Assembly: GCA_963933975.1 (NCBI GenBank)
Contig: CAWVWE010000007.1
Location: 20,593 to 84,592 of the forward strand
From: UBA10364 sp905182675
GTDB lineage: Bacteria > Bacteroidota > Bacteroidia > Flavobacteriales > Schleiferiaceae
Length of the DNA stretch: 64,000 nucleotides
Reading direction: 5' to 3'
Shown here: piece by piece, positions 50,180 to 57,068 of the stretch
Layout of the letters: the number at the start of each line of letters is the position of its first letter
Numbering within the stretch: position 1 is the first letter of the stretch
The notes under the pieces: generated by a model
What the model saw: the letters and a program-made list of their open reading frames with translations, nothing else
Told to the model about the DNA's origin: nothing
Database searches by the model: none
Translations under genes and position numbers: made by a program

Positions 50180-51481
50180 ATGTTTTTATCTAGCACAGTA
50201 GTAATTTCTTCAGTTGTCGTTTTTGTAGTGGTCATCCTATTGTTGGTAACCATTCTTTTGCAGGCAAAAGCACGCTTGTCCCCAAGTGGACCGGTTAAAT
50301 TAAACATCAATGGAGATGATGTCGAAGTAGAATCAGGAACAACACTGCTCACAACATTGAGTAGCCAGAAAATCTTCTTACCATCCGCGTGTGGTGGTGG
50401 TGGGACCTGTGGTATGTGTAAGTGTCAGGTTACCGAGGGTGGCGGAGAAATACTTCCCACTGAAACTGGCTTCTTCAATCGAAAAGAGATTGCTGATCAG
50501 TGGCGTTTGGGCTGCCAGATCAAAGTGAAAAATGACATGACCGTTAAGGTGCCAGAGGAGATTTTTGGTATTAAAAAATGGGAATGTGAAGTTGTTTCAA
50601 ATTACAATGTCTCTACCTTCATTAAAGAGTATGTAGTGAAACTTCCTGACGGGGAGACCTTAGACTTTGAGGCTGGGGGTTACATCCAAGTTGATGTTCC
50701 AGCTTTAACAGTTGACTTCAAAGATATAGACATTACGTCTCACCCTAAGTTAGGAAAAGCATCTGACGAGTTTCAAACAGAATGGGATAAGTTCAAGTTG
50801 TGGGACCTTAAAATGGTGAACCCGGAGCCGTTATTCAGAGCGTACTCTATGGCAAATCATCCAGCAGAAGGTAACATAGTTATGCTGAATATTAGAGTGG
50901 CTACGCCTCCGTTTGACCGTAAGAAAGGTGGATGGATGGATGTTAATCCAGGTGTTTGTTCATCATTTGTATTTGGTCAAAAACCAGGCGATAAAGTTAC
51001 GATCTCAGGTCCTTATGGGGAATTCTTCATTAAAGATACCGAATCTGAGATGCTCTACATTGGAGGTGGTGCTGGAATGGCGCCCATGCGTTCTCATTTG
51101 TTCCACTTGTTCCATACGTTGAAAACTGGACGTAAAGTGAGTTACTGGTACGGCGGCCGATCTAAACGAGAATTATTCTACCTGGAGGATTTTCGCCAGA
51201 TAGAGGAGCAGTTTCCCAACTTCAAATTTCACTTGGTCTTGTCTGAACCTTTACCGGAAGACAATTGGACTGCTAAGGATAGTATGGATGCGGACGGCGA
51301 CGGATTTGTTGGTTTTGTACACCAGGCATTGATAGATAACTACCTGGACCTACATGATGCTCCGGAAGATATTGAATACTATTTCTGTGGTCCACCATTG
51401 ATGAATGCAGCCGTTCTTAAAATGGTTGATGACTTAGGTGTTCCTCCAGAAAACGTGAGCTTTGATGACTTCGGTGGTTAA
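50180..51481 (+). CDS. nqrF: Na+-NQR subunit F (NADH dehydrogenase subunit)
   Basis: This 433-residue subunit has an N-terminal membrane helix (VVISSVVVFVVVILLLVTILL), a plant-type 2Fe-2S domain with Cys71, Cys77, Cys80 and Cys112 (SACGGGGTCGMCKCQ and LGCQIKV), an FAD domain with FRAYSMANHP, and an NADH-binding domain with IGGGAGMAPMRSHLFHL and YYFCGPPLMNAAV. It takes electrons from NADH and passes them through FAD and the cluster. A terminator follows, so apbE probably has its own promoter. Confidence 0.97.
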   Translation: MFLSSTVVISSVVVFVVVILLLVTILLQAKARLSPSGPVKLNINGDDVEVESGTTLLTTLSSQKIFLPSACGGGGTCGMCKCQVTEGGGEILPTETGFFNRKEIADQWRLGCQIKVKNDMTVKVPEEIFGIKKWECEVVSNYNVSTFIKEYVVKLPDGETLDFEAGGYIQVDVPALTVDFKDIDITSHPKLGKASDEFQTEWDKFKLWDLKMVNPEPLFRAYSMANHPAEGNIVMLNIRVATPPFDRKKGGWMDVNPGVCSSFVFGQKPGDKVTISGPYGEFFIKDTESEMLYIGGGAGMAPMRSHLFHLFHTLKTGRKVSYWYGGRSKRELFYLEDFRQIEEQFPNFKFHLVLSEPLPEDNWTAKDSMDADGDGFVGFVHQALIDNYLDLHDAPEDIEYYFCGPPLMNAAVLKMVDDLGVPPENVSFDDFGG

Positions 51482-51497
51482 TCTCAATTTTTATATT

Positions 51498-51529
51498 AAA
51501 AAGCCGCTTCGAAAGGAGCGGCTTTTTTT
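51498..51529 (+). terminator. Terminator after nqrF
   Basis: A stem AAGCCGCTTC / GGAGCGGCTT (one G-U) with a GAAA loop is followed by TTTTTTT. It ends the nqrABCDEF transcript, 12 bases before apbE. Confidence 0.9.
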
Positions 51530-51536
51530 AGTTTTG
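51529..51536 (+). promoter_or_regulatory. -7-like box just before apbE
   Basis: TAGTTTTG matches TAnnTTTG exactly but lies only 5 bases before the apbE ATG, directly behind the nqrF terminator. If used, the transcript would be nearly leaderless. Confidence 0.35.
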
Positions 51537-51541
51537 ATATT

Positions 51542-52534
51542 ATGGTTAAAGTAGGCTCATTCATTTTATTGTTGTTTTTAATTGCTTGCAGCTCTGTGCC
51601 GGAATTGGTTCAAATGACCAATCAAGGTCCTGCTCAGGGGAGTACGTATAGCATTAGTTATCTCGTTCCGGCGGGTGTTGATTATCGAGAGGATATAGAT
51701 AGTATTCTACTTGAAATGGACCATCAAATGTCACTCTGGGTAAATGAAAGTGATCTGTCACGTCTCAATCGTGGAGATACGATTCTTTTAAGTAAAGACC
51801 TTGCTGAAGTGCTTGGTCGATCAAAGGAATATGCACTACTTACGGATGGGAATTTTGATGTAACCATTGCACCGTTAATTAAGTCTTGGGGTTTTTCCGG
51901 AGGATCTTATAACGACTACGTAAACATAGATAGTCTCATGACATTTGTAGGAAGTCAGTTCATGAAAGAGCCATTGAAGGACTCTATATATTGGCTTCCA
52001 AACGGATGTCAGATTGATGTTAATGGAATAGCTCAAGGTTATACGGTAGACAGAATAGCCGACTTTTTAACCCATAGAGGTGTTGTTAATTATTTAGTAG
52101 AGGTAGGAGGAGAGGTCATTTGTTCGGGCGCAAAAAATTCTGGAGATGCATGGCGAATAGGTATAGATATGCCCACGGAAGACCGAGAAAAAGGTATGTT
52201 CCAGACGATAGTTACGTTGGACTCCATGGCGCTTGCAACAAGTGGAAACTATAGAAAGTATTGGGTGAATGACAAAGGACAGAAAGTCGTTCATTCGATC
52301 AATCCAAAAACAGGTTATCCTGTGGTGAGTAATTTATTGAGTTCGAGTATTATTGCTCCAACTGCGGTATTAGCGGATGCCTTAGGTACGGCATGTATGA
52401 TTATGGGAGTAGAAAGAGCTGCTGGTTTTATTGAATCTTTGCCTCATGTGGAGGGCTATTTCATTGTAAGTAATAAACTAGGGAATATTGAAGTGGTCAC
52501 TACCTCAGGCTGGGAACCTTATGAATTTAAGTAA
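51542..52534 (+). CDS. apbE: FAD:protein FMN transferase
   Basis: This 330-residue lipoprotein (lipobox LIAC, Cys16) is ApbE, which moves FMN from FAD onto a threonine of target proteins in the periplasm. Motifs are GSTYSISYLVP, NFDVTIAPLIKSWGFSGG, CQIDVNGIAQGYTVDRIA, YLVEVGGEVICSG, MALATSGNYRKYW and HSINPKTGYPV. Its position directly after nqrF fits a role in flavinylating NqrB and NqrC. The ATG at 51542 opens the signal peptide. The small Cys-rich membrane protein lies convergently three bases beyond its stop. Confidence 0.96.
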   Translation: MVKVGSFILLLFLIACSSVPELVQMTNQGPAQGSTYSISYLVPAGVDYREDIDSILLEMDHQMSLWVNESDLSRLNRGDTILLSKDLAEVLGRSKEYALLTDGNFDVTIAPLIKSWGFSGGSYNDYVNIDSLMTFVGSQFMKEPLKDSIYWLPNGCQIDVNGIAQGYTVDRIADFLTHRGVVNYLVEVGGEVICSGAKNSGDAWRIGIDMPTEDREKGMFQTIVTLDSMALATSGNYRKYWVNDKGQKVVHSINPKTGYPVVSNLLSSSIIAPTAVLADALGTACMIMGVERAAGFIESLPHVEGYFIVSNKLGNIEVVTTSGWEPYEFK

Positions 52535-52537
52535 TTC

Positions 52538-52738
52538 TTAAGCTGGTTTTTCTTCACACGCGTTAGGGTCTTTTCCACAAAATGAACAAGCTTCACCATC
52601 CTTATTAAGGAAAGGACTTTGAGACGCACAAGTACCTGCGAATTCTCCATCTTTTTTAGCCCAAATTTTTATTGCGATTCCCGCAACACCAAGACCTAAT
52701 AAAACAATGCTGATTCCAATGAGCTTAAGTGCTACCAT
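52538..52738 (-). CDS. Small four-cysteine membrane protein, NqrM-like candidate
   Basis: This 66-residue protein has one N-terminal membrane helix (about residues 4-26) and a short soluble tail with four cysteines: FAGTCASQSPFL, then EACSFCGKDPNAC. The size, single helix, the G-T/S-C pattern after the helix and the cysteine cluster resemble NqrM (DUF539), the small factor required to assemble the NqrD/NqrE iron site in gamma-proteobacteria and encoded next to apbE there. Cysteine spacing differs (C-x13-C-x2-C-x6-C). I infer an NqrM-like role from location and composition; similar Bacteroidota proteins carry no functional name. It is transcribed against apbE. Confidence 0.75.
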   Translation of the reverse strand: MVALKLIGISIVLLGLGVAGIAIKIWAKKDGEFAGTCASQSPFLNKDGEACSFCGKDPNACEEKPA

Positions 52739-52888
52739 GAGGGGATGATTTTAAGAGATGTAAACTTACAATTTAATGAGCAAAAAACGTGCCTCAGTCA
52801 ATTGTCTGTTATTCTAAAACATAACTATAATTCAGTCATTCTGTAGCGTACCTTTACCAAACCATTTTAACTATAAATCACAGAAAGT

Positions 52889-53821
52889 ATGAAGATTACG
52901 GTTGTAGGTGCCGGTAACGTAGGTGCCACAGTTGCAGAAAACATGGTTCGTCGCGAATTGGCAGAAGAAATTGTGTTACTCGACATCAAAGAAGGTTTTG
53001 CGGAAGGTAAAGCCATGGACATGAATCAAACTGCGACATTAAACGGTTTCGATTCAAAAGTTGTTGGATCTACAAATGATTATTCCAAAACGGCTGGCTC
53101 AACAGTTGCGGTGATCACCTCAGGCATTCCTCGTAAGCCAGGAATGACTCGTGAAGAATTGATAGGCACGAATGCCAGGATTGTTCAAATGGTGACGGAG
53201 AGTTTGATCAAGCACAGTCCAGACATTATTATTGTGGTTATTTCTAACCCAATGGATACCATGACTTACTTGACGAATAAGACTTCTGGTCTACTTAAAA
53301 ATCGCATCATAGGAATGGGAGGTATTCTTGATTCAGCAAGATTCAAATACCGTTTGTCGGAGCAATTGAATTGTTCTCCTAATGACCTTCAAGCTCAGGT
53401 GATTGGCGGTCATGGCGATACTACCATGATTCCATTAATTAATCATGCTACGTATAATAGCATTCCAGTAACCCAGTTCTTGAGTCAGGATCAACAGGAT
53501 CACGTGGTTTCCGAAACTATGGTTGGTGGTAAGACATTGACAGGCTTGATTGGCACTTCCGCATGGTATGCACCCGGTGCGGCCGGTGCAGAGCTCGTGG
53601 AATCTATTGTACGCGATCAGAAAAAAATGTTCCCTTGTTCAGTTTTACTTAACGGTGAATATGGCCAGGATGATATCTGTATAGGTGTCCCAGTGATTAT
53701 CGGTAAAAACGGTTGGGAGAGCATTGTCGAGTTCAACCTGAGTGCTGAGGAAAAGGACCTGTTTGAAGCGTCTGCAGTCGCAGTACGTAAAATGAACGCA
53801 GCTCTAGACGAGAATCTATAA
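52889..53821 (+). CDS. mdh: Malate dehydrogenase (LDH-like)
   Basis: This 310-residue NAD-dependent enzyme interconverts malate and oxaloacetate in the citric acid cycle. The Rossmann loop is VVGAGNVGATVAENM, followed by the LDH-like MDH substrate loop (GIPRKPGMTREELIG, with the arginines that bind the dicarboxylate), VVISNPMDTMTYL, GMGGILDSARFKYRL and the catalytic His in VIGGHGDTTMIP. Length is typical (about 310). It has its own terminator; no exact -7 box was found, the nearest being TACCTTTA at 52849. Confidence 0.96.
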   Translation: MKITVVGAGNVGATVAENMVRRELAEEIVLLDIKEGFAEGKAMDMNQTATLNGFDSKVVGSTNDYSKTAGSTVAVITSGIPRKPGMTREELIGTNARIVQMVTESLIKHSPDIIIVVISNPMDTMTYLTNKTSGLLKNRIIGMGGILDSARFKYRLSEQLNCSPNDLQAQVIGGHGDTTMIPLINHATYNSIPVTQFLSQDQQDHVVSETMVGGKTLTGLIGTSAWYAPGAAGAELVESIVRDQKKMFPCSVLLNGEYGQDDICIGVPVIIGKNGWESIVEFNLSAEEKDLFEASAVAVRKMNAALDENL

Positions 53822-53846
53822 AATCAATTGTTGATTAATAAAAACG

Positions 53847-53887
53847 ATCCCCCTGGACTAAGCAAACGCCTAATCTAGGGGGATTTT
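53847..53887 (+). terminator. Terminator after mdh
   Basis: An 11-bp stem (ATCCCCCTGGA / TCTAGGGGGAT, one G-T) with a 16-base loop is followed by a short T run. It touches the stop codon (53886-53888) of the convergent DCC gene. Confidence 0.75.
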
Positions 53888-54269
53888 AGTTTAAAATTTT
53901 GTCGGAGGAAAGAATCGCGCAATATCCTTTACCAAAAATAGTAAATCTGTTTCTTGCGATGCGCCGGTATACAAATTCTCGAATTGGCCGTGGAATAGCT
54001 TTTAGTCCGATGAGCCATTTAAAATTAGGTAATCCGTTGCAGATTTCTAGGATAGCATCACTACTTGATAGCCATTCATTAGGCGTTTGAAGTATTACTG
54101 AGTCTGTGTTAGAGAACCGATCAGGTAAATGAGTTGTTGCCCAATCACTCTGAAGAGAAGCAAATAGAAAGCGATTGTCAGTATCGTGTTTATCTATCCA
54201 TTGTACAGCTTTATTACAAAGGGTACAAGGGCCATCAAATAGAATCACCATGTGTAGTTGGTTGGTCAT
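53886..54269 (-). CDS. DCC family thiol-disulfide oxidoreductase-like protein (DUF393)
   Basis: This 127-residue protein begins with the DCC motif VILFDGPCTLCNKAVQWIDKHD, where the CxxC pair (Cys15 and Cys18) is the likely redox centre. It continues with FLFASLQSDWA and LEICNGLPNFKWLIGLKAIPRPIREFVYRRIARNR, all typical of the family. Members are predicted thioredoxin-fold proteins without an assigned substrate. No signal peptide is seen. It lies one base downstream of the FG-GAP protein gene and may share its transcript; its 3' end abuts the mdh terminator. Confidence 0.88.
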   Translation of the reverse strand: MTNQLHMVILFDGPCTLCNKAVQWIDKHDTDNRFLFASLQSDWATTHLPDRFSNTDSVILQTPNEWLSSSDAILEICNGLPNFKWLIGLKAIPRPIREFVYRRIARNRFTIFGKGYCAILSSDKILN

Positions 54270-54270
54270 T

Positions 54271-56955
54271 TTATTGAATGATCAGTTTATGGACGGAAAC
54301 TTGTGCGTTAGAAGAATCTTTGACTACTACTATATACAGTCCGGGTGCCAGAGCTATTTGATTTCGCTCGTTCAATACAAGATCTCCCACTTTCTTACCA
54401 AGCACGGTGTATAAAGCTGCTGAAGCCTTACTTGCATCCTGATGGGCGATAAAGACCTCCGTTGTTGCAGGGTTTGGATATACCACAGGATTTATCTTTA
54501 TACTGGGAGCCTCTGTTATGTTTATATCATTAAATAATGTACCCTCAAAATAATGCAGTCCGCCACTCATATTCCCTACAATGACATCCAGGTATCCATC
54601 CGCATTCAAGTCAGCCACGGCGGGATGGAGGCGCTTCCCTGAACTTTTAAAATGGGTGTCAATATCACGTAGCGTGGGTATCAGGTTGAACCTTACGTTT
54701 GGTCGTTTATTGCTCTTGTTTTTATACGGCATTTCACAACCGTCTTTGGTAATTCCATTCCAGGCCGACACATCTCCGTAGAGCACAGAGGAAAAAGGAG
54801 TAAGTCCATAAATAATGGGAACATCTCCGGTTTGAGCATTTTTGGAAAAGCAAACTTCTATGATAATATGGTCTTCACCATTCCAGGTAAAGGGAGATAG
54901 GAATTGAACATCATTCCATCCGGTTGTTAAAACTCTGATGCCTTGATAGACATTTTGAAAACCTTGATTTTGAAAATTAACTTGTGCTGTGTCACTGAGA
55001 TGTTTTAGACCTATTGAAAAGCCTTGAGTTAAATAGGTGCTCGTATTCGAACCAATTTCAAATCCTATAGAAGTCAATTGTCCAAAAGTGGATCCCGCTG
55101 CTGAAAGTTCATCGCTGCTTAATATAATTTGCATTCTTCCGTTTCTCTTAGATCCACTAAAAGGCGTTTCCTCGGGAGAGTTGGAGCTTATTACACCACT
55201 GTCAAAAACTACGTCTAAACTACCTGAGCCATTCATGATTGCTCTAATGGAATCTTTTTGAACAACACCTAGATCTTCTGACCCTATGAGCAGCGTAGTA
55301 TCGCTACCATAAATGATAACAGGAACAGAATATCCACTAGGTGCAGAGGAAGATGACATATCTATACCTGCCCATGAAGACTCTTCTAAGGTGAAGATAT
55401 TTGGGAAAACCCCTGTTTTTTTGTAGTAGGCTACGGTTCCTGACTCATTACCGATCACCAAGTCCAGATCACCATCCCCGTCTAGGTCACCTAAACTTGG
55501 GGTACTGTTGTTCCCAACGTCTATGCTCTGAAGAGCACCCTTATACGTGAAGCTCGGGCTTAAAATAGTCCCCGAGTTTTCGTAATAATAGATGAATCCA
55601 TTTTGAGCACCGATCAGAAGGTCAGGATCTAAATCACCATCTAGATCACCAAATGTTGGGCTCAGATCTTCACCTAAATTATTGAAGCCAGCATTAGCTA
55701 GATCACTGTTTGTAAGTTCAAATGAAGGAGAGGTATTGGTACCTATGTTAGTGAATAACTGTAGCTTACTTTGGTAAGTGCCAGGTGCTAAGTAAGATCC
55801 CTTACCACCAACTACTAGGTCGTAATCACCGTCAAAATCAAGGTCGCACAGTGTAGGTCGTGCTCCTGAACCTATGTCTAACATCTCATTTACAAGAAAC
55901 GAGCTATCTAACGAATTGAATGATGGATTAGAGAATGTTCCATTGTTTGAGTAGAGCCAGGTGTTTCCTTGATTTATACTTCCATTCAAATTAGGGCTTA
56001 CGATCAGATCAGGTATGGCGTCAAAATTTACATCTTCGTAGTATGCTGCTGGGAAATATTCAATATTCGTTGGGGATATGTTTGGAAACAGGGTGTCTTT
56101 TGACGTCATAAAAGCACTGTCAATAAGACCTCCGTTATATGCGGCTACTAAGTTGGTGAAGCTTACATCGCCAATGAGCACATCTCTAAGTGTGTCCGCA
56201 TTAAGGTCTAATACAAGTAGGGTAGATCCTGCATGTGCAGCGCCTGATGAGGAGGATATTTTTTGTACTCCTTGACAGCCATTTAGAGATAAATTATTCG
56301 AAGCTAGATTTTCCTCAAACCGTCCCCAACATGTCGTGTTCATTTTAAAATTCAGCGAGTCTTGAGTTAATCCTTCATGCCATTCAATCGTTGAACGCTG
56401 TCCGAAGGTGAGTATATCGATGTCGCCATCATCATCTATATCAGAAATAGAGGGTATGTCACTGCTGAAATTATAAAGATTGGAAACGGAAGATCCTGTA
56501 TTTGTAGTCAGATAAGTACCAGGCAATGCCCATTCAAGGATCAAACTATAGCCGTTGGAATTATTCTTCCAAACACCCATTCCTCCTGAAACATATGCGA
56601 ACAAATCTTTCTTGCCGTCATTGTCAAAATCTCTGAAAAGTGCCCAGTTTTGTACTATAGGTAAACTGTCCGCATACTCGGGAGCTGCTTCCCAAGTGTT
56701 ATTCTGTTGTAAAAACGTAATCCATCTATTTCCCTGACGATCAAAAGCGACTAAATCTTCTAGACCATCTCGATTCAAATCTATCCGCGACCATTGAGGT
56801 AAATCGGTGCCGCCATGGAAGCCGTAAGCTAATGTATCATTTGCTGTTTTCACTGCTGGGCCTGAGGTCCAAGTGAAATTAAGTCGATTTGTTTGCGCCA
56901 TCAATTGTGGCGAACAAACATAAAATAGTGTAATAGCGTAGACGATACATCTCAT
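54271..56955 (-). CDS. FG-GAP/VCBS-repeat secreted protein with T9SS C-terminal sorting domain
   Basis: This 894-residue protein has a signal peptide (MRCIVYAITLFYVCSPQLMAQ; ATG at 56955). It carries about nine Asp-rich calcium-binding-like repeats such as DLNRDGLEDLVAFD, DFDNDGKKDLFAYV, DIDDDGDIDILTFG, DLDFDGDYDLVVGG, DLDGDGDLDLVIGN and DLNADGYLDVIVGN, which form an integrin-like propeller. The last roughly 75 residues (VVYPNPATTEVFIAHQ to APGLYIVVVKDS and VHKLIIQ) are a type A T9SS sorting domain, so the protein is exported to the cell surface by the type IX system. Its ligand is unknown. An exact -7 box (minus-strand TATCTTTG, 56963-56970) sits just upstream. Confidence 0.92.
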   Translation of the reverse strand: MRCIVYAITLFYVCSPQLMAQTNRLNFTWTSGPAVKTANDTLAYGFHGGTDLPQWSRIDLNRDGLEDLVAFDRQGNRWITFLQQNNTWEAAPEYADSLPIVQNWALFRDFDNDGKKDLFAYVSGGMGVWKNNSNGYSLILEWALPGTYLTTNTGSSVSNLYNFSSDIPSISDIDDDGDIDILTFGQRSTIEWHEGLTQDSLNFKMNTTCWGRFEENLASNNLSLNGCQGVQKISSSSGAAHAGSTLLVLDLNADTLRDVLIGDVSFTNLVAAYNGGLIDSAFMTSKDTLFPNISPTNIEYFPAAYYEDVNFDAIPDLIVSPNLNGSINQGNTWLYSNNGTFSNPSFNSLDSSFLVNEMLDIGSGARPTLCDLDFDGDYDLVVGGKGSYLAPGTYQSKLQLFTNIGTNTSPSFELTNSDLANAGFNNLGEDLSPTFGDLDGDLDPDLLIGAQNGFIYYYENSGTILSPSFTYKGALQSIDVGNNSTPSLGDLDGDGDLDLVIGNESGTVAYYKKTGVFPNIFTLEESSWAGIDMSSSSAPSGYSVPVIIYGSDTTLLIGSEDLGVVQKDSIRAIMNGSGSLDVVFDSGVISSNSPEETPFSGSKRNGRMQIILSSDELSAAGSTFGQLTSIGFEIGSNTSTYLTQGFSIGLKHLSDTAQVNFQNQGFQNVYQGIRVLTTGWNDVQFLSPFTWNGEDHIIIEVCFSKNAQTGDVPIIYGLTPFSSVLYGDVSAWNGITKDGCEMPYKNKSNKRPNVRFNLIPTLRDIDTHFKSSGKRLHPAVADLNADGYLDVIVGNMSGGLHYFEGTLFNDINITEAPSIKINPVVYPNPATTEVFIAHQDASKASAALYTVLGKKVGDLVLNERNQIALAPGLYIVVVKDSSNAQVSVHKLIIQ

Positions 56956-57028
56956 AACAACCCAAAGATACGTCGAACTAACATTCAATCGTTCATAAAA
57001 ACTGTTAGGATAGGGAGGCCGACTTGAC

Positions 57029-57036
57029 TATATTTG
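57029..57036 (+). promoter_or_regulatory. -7 box for secDF
   Basis: TATATTTG is an exact TAnnTTTG match 32 bases before the secDF ATG. No -33 TTG at the right distance. Confidence 0.5.
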
Positions 57037-57068
57037 GCCGTTATTGAAAAAAAGAAATAATCCAACAA

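Noticed and set aside
45588..52738. The electron-transport cluster considered as Rnf instead of Na+-NQR
   Set aside because: Subunit A is NqrA-type, subunit F has the N-terminal helix, plant-type 2Fe-2S and reductase domains, and no RnfB ferredoxin is present.
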